Shown: positions 1-7,779, numbered from the stretch's first letter. The stretch: DNA of 64,000 bases from Alphaproteobacteria bacterium UBA1301 (GCA_002307725.1 DBUB01000010.1:186001-250000), one strand, 5' to 3'. Program-made: numbers and translations. The notes: generated by a model not told the origin, from the letters alone.

Positions 1-891
1 GATCCCTTGATCCGCACTTATGCGCGCATCTTCCCCGGTATGTTCCAGCCGCTGGCGACGATGCCGGCGGACCTCAGGCGTCACGTCCGCTATCCGGAGG
101 ATTTCTTCGCCATCCAGGCGCAGATGTACGCTTCCTATCACATGGACGCGCCGGAAGTGTTCTACAACCGCGAGGACCTCTGGCAGTTCCCCAAGAAGCC
201 CGCCGCCGACGACGACACTGGCGATACCAAGATGGCGCCGTATTTCATCAATACGCGGCTGCCGGGTGAGAAGGACACCGAGTTCGTGCTGATGCTGCCG
301 ATGGTGCCGCGTCAGAAGGAGAACATGATCGCCTGGCTGGCGGCGCGCTGCGACCAACCCGGTTACGGCAAGCTGATCGTCTACACTTTCCCGAAAGACA
401 AGCTGATCTACGGCCCTTACCAGATCAATGCGCTGATCAACCAGAACACCGAGGTGTCACAGCAGGTGACGTTGTGGAGCCAGTCCGGTTCGCGGGTGAT
501 CCACGGCAATCTGTTGGTGGTGCCGATCGAGAACTCGGTGCTCTACGTGATGCCGCTGTACCTGCGCGCCGCGTCGGGCCAGTTGCCGGAACTCAAACGC
601 GTCATCGCGGTGTTCGGCGGTAAGGTGGTGATGGAGGAAACGCTGGGTCAGGCGCTCGCCACGCTATTCAAGCTGCCCGAAGGTACCGTTCCTGCCGTGG
701 TTGCACCGGCAGCGGGTGGGCAAGCGCCGTCGGCCGCACCACTTACCGGTGATGCCGCCAAGACTGCGCTCGACCACTACAACAAGGCGATCGGCAAGCT
801 GAAGGCGGGCGACTGGGCCGGTTTCGGCGCCGAACTCGACGCCATGAAGCCGCTGCTAGAGGGTTTGAACAAAACGCCAGCGAAGAAATAG
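1..891 (+). CDS. UPF0182 family membrane protein, C-terminal part (5' truncated by window)
   Basis: The reading frame is open from the first base, so the gene starts before the window; at least 296 residues of the C-terminal part are present. The sequence DPLIRTYARIFPGMF followed by MPADLRRHVRYPEDFF, YHMDAPEVFYNREDLW and a late LYVMPLYLRA segment is the recognisable core of the UPF0182 (COG1615) family: large proteins with about seven N-terminal membrane spans and a big extracytoplasmic domain, whose function is not established. The tail after about residue 230 is Ala/Pro-rich and ends in a short helical segment, also usual in the family. It converges with the thioesterase gene. Family call is confident, function unknown. 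Confidence 0.88.
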   Translation, partial: DPLIRTYARIFPGMFQPLATMPADLRRHVRYPEDFFAIQAQMYASYHMDAPEVFYNREDLWQFPKKPAADDDTGDTKMAPYFINTRLPGEKDTEFVLMLPMVPRQKENMIAWLAARCDQPGYGKLIVYTFPKDKLIYGPYQINALINQNTEVSQQVTLWSQSGSRVIHGNLLVVPIENSVLYVMPLYLRAASGQLPELKRVIAVFGGKVVMEETLGQALATLFKLPEGTVPAVVAPAAGGQAPSAAPLTGDAAKTALDHYNKAIGKLKAGDWAGFGAELDAMKPLLEGLNKTPAKK

Positions 892-929
892 AGCGTTTCA
901 TCGTTTCCGTAAAATGGTGAAATGCTCTA
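889..929. repeat. Imperfect intergenic palindrome overlapping the UPF0182 stop codon
   Basis: Arms TAGAGCGTTTCA (889-900) and TGAAATGCTCTA (918-929) pair with one mismatch around an AT-richer centre. It sits exactly between two convergent genes and could act as a bidirectional terminator. It resembles the short palindromes dispersed in alphaproteobacterial intergenic DNA. Arms are seen directly; function is inferred. Confidence 0.55.
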
Positions 930-933
930 GTGC

Positions 934-1689
934 CTACCGCGACACGAGTTTCAGCCTTGCCGTGAACGCCGGCTTTTCTTCGGTCGTTTTGCGGCCTTGG
1001 TATTGGCGGACCAGCGTGCCGCTCGCGTCCGGCGTTCCGGCTTCGCTGTCGATGATCACTGTATCGCCGACGCCGGTTTCGGCGAGGAAGTTCACCTCGT
1101 ATTCGTCGATGGCGGTGCGCGCCAGTTCGTCGGTGGTCATCGTGTCCGTTACCCATTGGGCGTAGCGGGTGTTGTTGACGTGACCATTGACGTCGAGATC
1201 GCTGTTGCGCACTTCGAAGCGCGCGATCTCCGCCAAATCGCTCCGCGGCGGAATGCGTTCGGCGGTGATATCGAGCACGCCGTCGGTGCGGGCCGGGATT
1301 CCGTCCATGATGCGGTCGAGCTTTTGGACCTTGCGCGTGTTCCAATCGAGCACCAGCCAGCTTGTTGAGCATTCGCCGACTTTTTTGTCGCCGACCAGAA
1401 TCTCGAATTCGCGCAGCGCCATGATGGCGCCGCTGCGGCGCGGCCAGGTGTTGATGGTGACTTTGTCCTGCCACACCGGCCATTCGCGCAGCACCAGCTT
1501 CTGGCGCGACAGCACCCAGATGGTGCCTTTCTCGACCAGTGCTTCGTAGCCCCAGCCAAGATGATCGGCATGAATCCAGGCGGTATCTTGCAACAGGTTC
1601 AACAGCCCCACCAAACTGATGCGCTTCTGGTGGTCGAGAACGATGGTGTTGACGTCGTAATGCTGGGTCCAGGTCGGATTGTCGATCAT
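934..1689 (-). CDS. Acyl-ACP thioesterase family protein
   Basis: A 251-residue double hotdog-fold thioesterase of the acyl-ACP thioesterase family (FatA/FatB-like, PF01643). The first hotdog contains LVGLLNLLQDTAWIHADHLG and GTIWVLSRQKLVL; the second contains the active-site-like segment DLDVNGHVNNTRYAQW, with Asn168 and His170 in the position of the family catalytic Asn/His. The expected reaction is hydrolysis of acyl-ACP (or acyl-CoA) to free fatty acid in the cytoplasm. I chose the ATG at 1689 because homology begins there; the frame is open further upstream but runs into a repeated palindrome. Substrate length cannot be judged. Confidence 0.85.
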   Translation of the reverse strand: MIDNPTWTQHYDVNTIVLDHQKRISLVGLLNLLQDTAWIHADHLGWGYEALVEKGTIWVLSRQKLVLREWPVWQDKVTINTWPRRSGAIMALREFEILVGDKKVGECSTSWLVLDWNTRKVQKLDRIMDGIPARTDGVLDITAERIPPRSDLAEIARFEVRNSDLDVNGHVNNTRYAQWVTDTMTTDELARTAIDEYEVNFLAETGVGDTVIIDSEAGTPDASGTLVRQYQGRKTTEEKPAFTARLKLVSR

Positions 1690-1761
1690 GCGGTCCTCGT
1701 TCACCTGTAAATGGACCCAAAGCGCACGATCAAACAAGAGCGCGGATGATCTCAGCGCCGA

Positions 1762-1812
1762 GAGCGCTTTCAGGAAAAGTGGAATCCGGTTTTCCGTCCG
1801 AAAGCGCGACAA
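1762..1812. repeat. Dispersed palindromic repeat, family A copy 1
   Basis: Contains GCGCTTTCAGGAAAAGTGG, a centre, then GGTTTTCCGTCCGAAAGCGC. Near-identical copies occur at 6396-6442, 25796-25844 and 56181-56226. It lies about 75 bp upstream of the thioesterase start codon. Confidence 0.8.
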
Positions 1813-1885
1813 TCCTCTAACCGCACCAACGAAAAGCCGGAGGGGAGAGGGGCCCTCCGGCTTCCATGAAACCCGGTCCAAAACA

Positions 1886-2125
1886 CTAATGCAGCGAGAC
1901 CGGTGTGAATTCGTTTTGTACCGCGGCGCCATAGGCGGTGTCGTAATCGTCGGTGACGCCGATCACGCTGCCGTCTTCGGCATGCAGCACATAGAGTTTG
2001 CCGCCGGGCGGCAATTCGATTCCGGGCGGGATGAGGCCGAGGCGATGGGCTTCGGCGCTGCCGGTTGGTTTGATGTAGGCGACCCGTATCTCTTCCGGGG
2101 TGAATTCAATGTCGATCTCGTTCAT
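1886..2125 (-). CDS. DUF1150 family small protein
   Basis: A 79-residue protein with IRVAYIKPTGSAEAHRLGL, a GGKLYVLHAEDGSVIGVTDD core and the terminal TPVSLH, which is characteristic of DUF1150 (PF06620), an alphaproteobacterial family usually encoded beside small heat-shock proteins. Its start overlaps the hsp20 stop codon in an ATGA arrangement (2122-2125), so the two are translationally coupled. Function unknown; the context suggests a role in the heat-shock response. The 3' end is followed by no clear terminator. Confidence 0.82.
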   Translation of the reverse strand: MNEIDIEFTPEEIRVAYIKPTGSAEAHRLGLIPPGIELPPGGKLYVLHAEDGSVIGVTDDYDTAYGAAVQNEFTPVSLH

Positions 2126-2574
2126 GGCAGCGTCCTTTCGGGCTTCGCGTTCGGTCCCTCCGGATGTCCCGCCTCAATCTCTATGGTACGTACGATCGCG
2201 GCGCTCTTCGGGCGTTCAAGATCGATGCTCAGTAGCCCGTTCTCCAGGCTGGCGCCAGTCACCTCGATACCTTCCGCCAATACAAACGCGCGTTGAAACT
2301 GTCGGGCGGCTATCCCGCGATGCAAGAAATTGTGGTCGGCGGAATCGCACTGTTTGCCGCGGATGGCAAGTTGACGGTCTTCCACCGTCACATTCAATTC
2401 GTCGCGGCTGAAACCCGCGACGGCGAGCGTGATGCGCAGCTTGTCGTCACTAGATTGTTCAATGTTATATGGCGGATACCCGTCGACGCCACTTTTCGCC
2501 GTGCGCTCGAGAAGCTGTTCCAGATGCTCGAAGCCAAGCAGAAACGGACTGTTGAAATAGACCGTACGGTTCAT
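2122..2574 (-). CDS. Small heat-shock protein, Hsp20/alpha-crystallin family
   Basis: A 150-residue Hsp20. The N-terminus MNRTVYFNSPFLLGFEHLE is typical of alphaproteobacterial IbpA/HspA-type proteins. The alpha-crystallin domain spans roughly residues 38-130 (PPYNIEQSSDDKLRITLAVA, FSRDELNVTVEDRQLAIRG, and the late GLLSIDLERP block). It acts as an ATP-independent chaperone holding unfolded proteins. The ATG at 2574 is preceded by a very strong ribosome binding site (AAGGAGGG). An RpoH-like promoter and a hairpin covering that site lie just upstream, indicating heat control at two levels. Confidence 0.92.
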   Translation of the reverse strand: MNRTVYFNSPFLLGFEHLEQLLERTAKSGVDGYPPYNIEQSSDDKLRITLAVAGFSRDELNVTVEDRQLAIRGKQCDSADHNFLHRGIAARQFQRAFVLAEGIEVTGASLENGLLSIDLERPKSAAIVRTIEIEAGHPEGPNAKPERTLP

Positions 2575-2580
2575 GGTAAA

Positions 2581-2609
2581 GCCCTCCTTAAGCGGCTTCG
2601 GATGGAGGC
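2581..2609 (-). promoter_or_regulatory. hsp20 leader: Hairpin sequestering the hsp20 ribosome binding site (ROSE-like thermometer candidate)
   Basis: On the minus strand GCCTCC (2604-2609) can pair with GGAGGGC (2581-2587), which contains the Shine-Dalgarno of hsp20, leaving one bulged G and a 16-nt loop. Hsp20 genes of rhizobia and relatives are often controlled by ROSE thermometers in which a weak hairpin masks the ribosome binding site. The pairing is seen; the regulatory role is inferred. Confidence 0.5.
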
Positions 2610-2638
2610 GGCCCAGATAGCGGCACCGCCTGACCACA

Positions 2639-2667
2639 ATGTGGGGGTCAGACCTTTGTCATTCAAG
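2639..2667 (-). promoter_or_regulatory. RpoH (sigma-32)-type promoter for hsp20-DUF1150
   Basis: On the minus strand CTTGAA (2667-2662) is followed after 15 nt by CCCCACAT (2646-2639). This is very close to the heat-shock sigma factor consensus CTTGAA - 13 to 15 nt - CCCCATNT. Transcription would start near 2632, giving a leader of about 58 nt that includes the SD-masking hairpin. Confidence 0.6.
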
Positions 2668-2731
2668 GTGAGGATTGTGGCTTCTGCAACAGATTATTAC
2701 AGAATTATTCTGAAGCCGTCCGGATTCTAAC

Positions 2732-4480
2732 ATGACCGAACGTCCCGCTGTGATTTTCGACGATGTGACTGTCGGCCGGTTAACTGTTTTCGGCCACGCC
2801 CGGGGGATCATCCGCGCCGACACGCCGCAGGAGGTTGTTCCGGCCCTCGACGCTCTGGAAGCCGCCCGCCGCTCCGGCAATTTTACTGCAGGGTATTTTT
2901 CCTACGAAGCAGGGTACGCTCTGGAGCCCCGGCTGGCGCCCCTGATGCCTTCCCGTCCTGACCCGCTCCTGTGGTTCGGGGTGTTCGATCCGCCCGTCAC
3001 CTGCGATGCGGCGGCGCTGCAGGGCTGGGAGAAGGGCCGCGCCTACGCCGGACCGCTGACACCGCAATGGGATGCGGACGCCTATGCCGAACCCTTCCGC
3101 CGCGTGCGCGACCTGATCGCAGCGGGCGATTTCTATCAGGCCAATCTAACTTTCCGTGCTCGCTTTGCCTTTGCCGGTGATCCGCTGGCGCTCTATGCCA
3201 AGCTGCGACCGGCGTCCGCGGCGCGCTACGGCGCTTACGTCGATGACGGTACCCGCCAGATTTTAAGCCTGTCGCCCGAACTGTTTTTCGATATCGCGGC
3301 GGACGGCGCCATCACCACCAAGCCGATGAAGGGCACCGCCGCGCGCGAGAACGATCCGCAGGCCGACATGCTCGCCCGGGCTGCGCTCGCCGCCAGCATC
3401 AAGAACCGCGCCGAGAATCTGATGATCGTCGATTTGTTGCGCAACGATCTCGGCCGCATTGCGCAATTGGGCAGCGTCGCGGTGCCCGATCTTTTCGCGG
3501 TGGAGACCTATCCGACGTTGCACCAGATGGTGTCCACCGTGTCCGCCCGTTTGAGGCCGGGCACCGGCATTCCCGAAGTAGTGCGGGCGTTGTTTCCTTG
3601 CGGTTCGGTCACGGGCGCCCCGAAAATTCGCGCCATGGAGACGATTGCGGAGTTGGAAAATTCGCCGCGCGGAGTCTATTGCGGCGCCATCGGTTTTTTC
3701 GCACCGGACGGTTCGGCCCGGTTCAATGTGGCGATCCGTACCCTGACGATCTCGGGCAGTCGCGGCGAACTCGGCATCGGCGGCGGCATCGTGCAGGATT
3801 CCGAATGCGCCGGGGAATATGCCGAAGCCCTGCTCAAAGCCCGCTATTACGAAACCGCCCGTCGTCCGCTCGAACTGATCGAAACCCTGCGTTGGAGCGC
3901 GGCGGAGGGCTTCGTGCGCCGCGATCTTCATCTCGCCCGCATGGCTGCCTCGGCGGAGTTCTTTGGTCTGCAGTTCGACCGCACGCGCGCGCTGGACGTG
4001 CTTGATGAAGCGACTTTCGCCTTGGCTTTGCCGGGGCAGGATTGTGTCTCCCATCGCCTTCGCCTGACGCTCGACGAAAGCGGTGAGATCGCGTGCACCA
4101 CAGCGCGACTTGGCCCGACGAAAGACGTTTGGACCGTCGCCATCTCACCGCAGCGCGTGTCCAGCACCGACGCGCTCGCCCGTCACAAAACCAATTGGCG
4201 CGAGCCTTACGACATCGCCCCGCCGTCCGGCGTCGATGAACTTCTCTTTTGCAACGAACGTGGCGAATTGGTGGAAGGCGCCCGCACCAACATTTTCGTC
4301 GCCCGCGACGGCGTATTGCTGACCCCACCGCTGTCCGCCGGCGCCCTCGACGGCGTCCTGCGCCGCGCGCTCCTCGCCGAAGGCCGTGTGGTGGAAGCAA
4401 TCCTGATGCCCGCTGATCTTTCCGGTGAATTCTATTTGGGAAATTCGCTGAGGGGACTTATTCGCGGCCGCTTGCGATGA
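2732..4480 (+). CDS. pabB: Aminodeoxychorismate synthase component I fused to 4-amino-4-deoxychorismate lyase (PabB-PabC)
   Basis: A 582-residue two-domain protein. Residues 1 to about 370 are a chorismate-binding domain (FYQANLTFRARF, SLSPELFFDIAADG, KPMKGTAARENDPQ, ENLMIVDLLRNDLGRI, TLHQMVSTVSA, GSVTGAPKIRAMETIAELE, GGGIVQDSECAGEYAE), which aminates chorismate. Residues from about 380 are a class IV aminotransferase-fold lyase (NERGELVEGARTNIFV, GALDGVLRRALL), which releases pyruvate to give 4-aminobenzoate for folate. Fusions of this kind are common in alphaproteobacteria. The gene is divergent from hsp20 and ends at a hairpin shared with the convergent GMC operon. Confidence 0.93.
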   Translation: MTERPAVIFDDVTVGRLTVFGHARGIIRADTPQEVVPALDALEAARRSGNFTAGYFSYEAGYALEPRLAPLMPSRPDPLLWFGVFDPPVTCDAAALQGWEKGRAYAGPLTPQWDADAYAEPFRRVRDLIAAGDFYQANLTFRARFAFAGDPLALYAKLRPASAARYGAYVDDGTRQILSLSPELFFDIAADGAITTKPMKGTAARENDPQADMLARAALAASIKNRAENLMIVDLLRNDLGRIAQLGSVAVPDLFAVETYPTLHQMVSTVSARLRPGTGIPEVVRALFPCGSVTGAPKIRAMETIAELENSPRGVYCGAIGFFAPDGSARFNVAIRTLTISGSRGELGIGGGIVQDSECAGEYAEALLKARYYETARRPLELIETLRWSAAEGFVRRDLHLARMAASAEFFGLQFDRTRALDVLDEATFALALPGQDCVSHRLRLTLDESGEIACTTARLGPTKDVWTVAISPQRVSSTDALARHKTNWREPYDIAPPSGVDELLFCNERGELVEGARTNIFVARDGVLLTPPLSAGALDGVLRRALLAEGRVVEAILMPADLSGEFYLGNSLRGLIRGRLR

Positions 4481-4481
4481 C

Positions 4482-4505
4482 TGTCATTCCCGGACGGGAA
4501 TGACA
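4482..4505. terminator. Palindromic hairpin between convergent genes
   Basis: Perfect arms TGTCATTCCC and GGGAATGACA around a GGAC loop, between pabB and the small exported-protein gene. No long T tract follows. The arms resemble the outer ends of the larger GTCATCCC elements at 19652 and 24988. Confidence 0.5.
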
Positions 4506-4514
4506 AATGTTGTT

Positions 4515-4880
4515 TTACGCCGAAGCCTTTGCCGCCAGGGCGCAGATCAGGGCCAGGGTTTCAGGCAGCACCCAGCCGCCGCCTTCGGCGATCCGCCTGT
4601 CGCTCGCATCTTCGGCGATCACGGTCGCGAGGGGGCGTCCGGCGATGCGGGTGCGCAAGTCCGCCGCCATCGTCTTGGGTTCGAAATCTTCCACCTCGGC
4701 CAGTACGGTTTCGCCGATCTGGGCGGCGCCGTCGCGATCTTCCACCAAGGCGATCAGATCGTCGTAAGGTGTCGGAGCGAAACGCTTGCGCAGCAACAAC
4801 CGCGCGCCAACACCGCCGCCGGCCACCACCACCACGCTACCGCCGAGCCACAGAGTTTGCCGTCGCGTTAGGCGCTTCAT
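4515..4880 (-). CDS. Small exported/membrane-anchored protein with twin-arginine-like start, partner of GMC oxidoreductase
   Basis: A 121-residue protein beginning MKRLTRRQTLWLGGSVVVVA: an RR-x-T-L motif followed by a hydrophobic stretch (about residues 11-30), then a soluble domain of about 90 residues (YDDLIALVEDRDGAAQIGET). Its start overlaps the stop of the upstream GMC oxidoreductase gene (ATGA at 4877-4880), so the two are co-translated. Small Tat-signal subunits often accompany membrane-bound flavin dehydrogenases (fructose and gluconate dehydrogenases) and carry them through the Tat pathway. I do not recognise the family itself, so the partner role is inferred from context. Confidence 0.72.
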   Translation of the reverse strand: MKRLTRRQTLWLGGSVVVVAGGGVGARLLLRKRFAPTPYDDLIALVEDRDGAAQIGETVLAEVEDFEPKTMAADLRTRIAGRPLATVIAEDASDRRIAEGGGWVLPETLALICALAAKASA

Positions 4881-6376
4881 TTGACCGCGCCCTTCAAATG
4901 ATCGGCCAGCCGGAGCGCCAGCGCCAGAAGGTTGATGGTCGGATTGGCCGCGCCATAGGTCGGGAACACCGAACTACCCGCGACATAGAGATTGGCGACG
5001 TCGTGCACTTTCAAATCTGCATTCACCACGCCCTTCCTGGGATCGGCGCTCATGCGCGTCGTACCCATGTGGTGGTTGCCCCAGTCGAGACTGCCGAACC
5101 ACTCGTCGCGGGTGCGCGAATTCAGCTTCAACATCCCGGCGCGCGATTCGAGGAGCTGCCGCCCCAGTTCCTTCAGTGTCAGGCGGTATTTGGCAAAATC
5201 CTGGTCGGCGAGGCGCATGTGAAGCTTCAGCTTCGGCATGCCGAGCGCATCGCGGGATGCATCGAGCGTGAGGCGGCGGTCGGGATCGGGCGTCACTTCC
5301 ATGCCGCAACCGAGCGAATGGGCCACCGCATTGGAAGCATCGACACCGAGCGCCGCGGCGGTCACCGCCACCGCCGCCTTACCGACATCGTCGAGGTCGA
5401 TCTTACCTTCGACGGTGATCGACGAGGCCATCACCGCCTGGCTGCGACGGAAGTCTTCGCTCGGGAACAGACCGGCGCGCAAAATGGCGCCATGGGCAAC
5501 TTGGTTGCCGAGGTAATAGGGCGCGATCTTGCCGTCAAACAGCACCAGGGTGGCGTTGTCGCGCGGGCAGGGATGATCGGCGAAGAAGCGCCCGACCAGG
5601 TCGTGATTGTTGCCGATGCCGGCGGTGTTGACGTCGTTGGAGGCGAGCAGGAGCCGCGCGCTTTCGATCGCGCCGGTGGCCAGCACGGCGGCCTTGGGTT
5701 TGACGGTGAATTTTTTGCCGTCCAGCGTCGCAACATCGAGTTCGCTGATCGCACTACCGGCCCGGCCCAGACCCAGCCGGGTGACATTGGCCTGCAGATA
5801 GACCGTGAGCTTGGCCTGTTTTTTAAGATCACCGGCATAGCGTTCGCCGAAATGGGTCGGCAGGACGGAACCGTGCATGCGCGAAAACTGGAACCAGCGC
5901 GTGGTAAGGCCGCCGGGCCCGAGCGCCAGCCGTGGTCCCAAGTCGCCGGTCACCTTGCCCGCGCCGTCGTAATAGAGCGTACCCGCCTCGCACAACTCAT
6001 GCGCTTTGACGAAATAGCGGTCGACATCCTTCTTGGTGATTGGCCACCCGGAATAGGGCATCCAGGTGCGTTCCTCGAAATCGATCGCGTCCATCGGACG
6101 GCACCAGCCGCCCCAGTGATTCGAACTGCCGCCGAGATAGCGCAGGCGCGAGGCCTCCAGTGTCACATAGGGCGTGCCGACCTTGGAGCCGTCATACAGC
6201 GCCTGGGTTTTGGCATCGAAGCTCATGCCGCCGCTTTCCAGCAGCACGATTTTCAGTGGGGTCTTCGCCAGCGCCAGCGCGATGGCAATACCGACCGGCC
6301 CGCCGCCGATGATCGCTAGATCCGCTTGCACGACGGTGCCTGAAGGAACGGTCCTGGCGTCGATGAATGCACCCAC
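4877..6376 (-). CDS. GMC family FAD-dependent oxidoreductase
   Basis: About 499 residues. The N-terminal FAD-binding Rossmann motif is DLAIIGGGPVGIAIALALAK; GGSSNHWGGWCRPMD is the GMC signature loop; the C-terminal GMC block holds NHHMGTTRMS (probable catalytic His) and TYGAANPTINLLALALRLAD. The family oxidises alcohols or sugars, and this one resembles bacterial membrane-associated sugar dehydrogenases rather than cholesterol oxidases. No ATG is well placed: a GTG at 6376 starts just before the domain, while the longer frame would translate a dispersed repeat, so I prefer the GTG. Substrate unknown. Confidence 0.85.
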   Translation of the reverse strand: MGAFIDARTVPSGTVVQADLAIIGGGPVGIAIALALAKTPLKIVLLESGGMSFDAKTQALYDGSKVGTPYVTLEASRLRYLGGSSNHWGGWCRPMDAIDFEERTWMPYSGWPITKKDVDRYFVKAHELCEAGTLYYDGAGKVTGDLGPRLALGPGGLTTRWFQFSRMHGSVLPTHFGERYAGDLKKQAKLTVYLQANVTRLGLGRAGSAISELDVATLDGKKFTVKPKAAVLATGAIESARLLLASNDVNTAGIGNNHDLVGRFFADHPCPRDNATLVLFDGKIAPYYLGNQVAHGAILRAGLFPSEDFRRSQAVMASSITVEGKIDLDDVGKAAVAVTAAALGVDASNAVAHSLGCGMEVTPDPDRRLTLDASRDALGMPKLKLHMRLADQDFAKYRLTLKELGRQLLESRAGMLKLNSRTRDEWFGSLDWGNHHMGTTRMSADPRKGVVNADLKVHDVANLYVAGSSVFPTYGAANPTINLLALALRLADHLKGAVK

Positions 6377-6395
6377 TGCGCTTAACTTTCGATAG

Positions 6396-6442
6396 CGCGC
6401 TTTCAGGAAAAGTGGGAACCGATTTTCCGTCCGAAAGCGCGA
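6396..6442. repeat. Dispersed palindromic repeat, family A copy 2
   Basis: Matches the copy at 1762-1812 (GCGCTTTCAGGAAAAGTGG core and TTTTCCGTCCGAAAGCGC). It lies about 20 bp upstream of the GMC oxidoreductase start and would add a spurious N-terminus if translated. Confidence 0.8.
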
Positions 6443-6598
6443 CAAACAACAATATAAAGCGACTCTAGCAAGTCCCGCGAGAGGTTAGCTACCGCCTTCA
6501 CCCAAGTCTTGCTCAAGTTGTGTCAGCAACGCACCACCCATGGCCATTTTTGTCATGGTGCCCCAAGGGCCCGATGGCAAGGCGGCAAATGGCCAAAA

Positions 6599-6985
6599 TC
6601 AGTTTTTTATGACACGCAGCGCGAAGGCTTCCGCGAGTGCGTCGCACATGGCATCGGGATTGACGTCAGCGGCGGCGAAACCCAGCACGCGATAGCCTTG
6701 AGCCGTGAACCAGTCTTGCCGCGCCGGATCGTCTTTACCTTCCAGGAGAATGACGAGTTTCGCCGCCGGGCAATAGAAATCGGCCACATAGGGCCCCAGC
6801 CGGGCATATTGGCAGAACGGCGGCCCTGGCCGGTTCGCCAGCAGCAGCCACAACTTGGCCGCGGCCTCGTCATGGGCATCAGGGGCGTCAGGTGCGGTGT
6901 GGGCTCGCAATGGCTTTTTCGCACGCAGCGGTGTCTTCGCGCGCAACGCGGTTTTGCGAGTCAGCGGTTTCTTCCGTTGCAGCAA
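6599..6985 (-). CDS. DUF559 (endonuclease-fold) protein with basic repeat N-terminus
   Basis: A 128-residue protein. Residues 1-30 are a Lys/Arg-rich repeat (LTRKTALRAKTPLRAKKPLR). The rest is a DUF559 domain of the restriction-endonuclease-like fold: GPYVADFYCPAAKLVILLEG (Asp then Glu in the expected metal-binding positions), then DWFTAQGYRVLGFAAADVN. DUF559 proteins resemble very-short-patch repair nucleases but their role is unproven. The basic repeat could bind nucleic acid. The next gene upstream on the same strand is a GIY-YIG protein, 107 bp away. Confidence 0.75.
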   Translation of the reverse strand: MLQRKKPLTRKTALRAKTPLRAKKPLRAHTAPDAPDAHDEAAAKLWLLLANRPGPPFCQYARLGPYVADFYCPAAKLVILLEGKDDPARQDWFTAQGYRVLGFAAADVNPDAMCDALAEAFALRVIKN

Positions 6986-7092
6986 GCTGGCGTGTCCGGA
7001 ACTTCACTTCAGAGCATAGCGGAAATGGTTGGTGGTCGAATAGCCGAACAAAACGTCTTCCAGCACCTGTCCGCCACCGAGAAGAAATGCCA

Positions 7093-7332
7093 TCACAACC
7101 GCTTCTCGGCAAACGCCCGGCCGGATGGTGATTTCAGGTACCGCTCAAATGCAACGGCCTTATCGGGATTGTCAAAGGCGACGTATGTCTTGATGGCCCA
7201 CGGTCGAAACTTTGAAGTGTGTGGGACATCGCCCGCGTTATGCCTTTTCAATCGGTCACGAAGGTCATCGGTGAGCCCCACATAGAAGTGCTGCTCCGTC
7301 CCCAAACTTCGGAGGATATAGACGTATTTCAT
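7093..7332 (-). CDS. GIY-YIG nuclease-domain protein (YhbQ/UPF0213-like)
   Basis: A 79-residue single-domain protein starting MKYVYILRS, with FYVGLTDDLRDRLKRHN (the GIY-YIG half is YVYIL...FYVGLT) and the later KAVAFERYLKSPSGRAF. Stand-alone short GIY-YIG proteins of this type are widespread and poorly characterised; some are DNA repair or recombination nucleases. I chose the ATG at 7332, where the domain begins; another in-frame start lies eight codons upstream. It may be co-transcribed with the DUF559 gene. Confidence 0.8.
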   Translation of the reverse strand: MKYVYILRSLGTEQHFYVGLTDDLRDRLKRHNAGDVPHTSKFRPWAIKTYVAFDNPDKAVAFERYLKSPSGRAFAEKRL

Positions 7333-7416
7333 GCCGCCCCCCAGCCAACGTGACATCAGATTATAGAATGGGTGGAGGTTTGCCGAGCAAAAGCAGCGAT
7401 GTTTGCAAGTAGGAGC

Positions 7417-7540
7417 CTGGCTTGCCGAGCCGTAGCGGCGCTGTCCGAGGTTCAGCCCGCCTTCGTTGCTGCGATTTTCGAGATTAGGGGGCTGGCTTGC
7501 CGAGCCGTAGCTGCGCTGACCGAGGTTCAGCCCGCCTTCG
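7417..7540. repeat. Pair of 49-bp direct repeats, 75-bp period
   Basis: Segments 7417-7465 and 7492-7540 start CTGGCTTGCCGAGCCGTAGC and end GTTCAGCCCGCCTTCG; they differ at two of 49 positions. A weaker partial match lies at 7379-7395. They sit just past the 3' end of tRNA-Ala. No gene is apparent in 7333-7587; short open frames there have no ribosome binding site. Confidence 0.8.
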
Positions 7541-7587
7541 CCCTATGGGCTTCGGCGCGGCAGCCTCCGCTGCTGCGCAGCGTAGGC

Positions 7588-7663
7588 TGGTGGAGCCAAG
7601 CGGGATCGAACCGCTGACCTCCTGCATGCCATGCAGGCGCTCTCCCAGCTGAGCTATGGCCCC
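7588..7663 (-). tRNA. tRNA-Ala (anticodon GGC)
   Basis: The minus strand folds into a 76-nt cloverleaf including an encoded CCA end. The acceptor stem GGGGCCA pairs with TGGCTCC and has the G3:U70 pair that identifies alanine tRNAs. The anticodon stem-loop CCTGC-ATGGCAT-GCAGG puts GGC at positions 34-36, and the T arm contains GGTTCGATCC. Location between the FYDLN-acid gene and the aroA block is usual in alphaproteobacteria. Confidence 0.97.
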
Positions 7664-7733
7664 TTATCCAGACAGTCCGGCCCTGGGAGGCCGGGGTAAG
7701 CAAATCATCGACGGGCGATACTAGTGCGCAACT

Positions 7734-7772
7734 CGGAAAAGTGTGAAGCGGTTTTCCGCAAGCGTGCGCGAC
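7734..7772. repeat. Dispersed palindromic repeat, family A variant
   Basis: CGGAAAA and TTTTCCG arms around GTGTGAAGCGG, followed by a GCGCGAC tail. The same variant occurs at 26906-26954. It lies downstream of the FYDLN-acid gene's stop codon. Confidence 0.7.
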
Positions 7773-7779
7773 AAAAAAA

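Noticed and set aside
4529..6319. 596-codon plus-strand frame opposite the GMC oxidoreductase
   Set aside because: Shadow frame with no ribosome binding site or recognisable domain.
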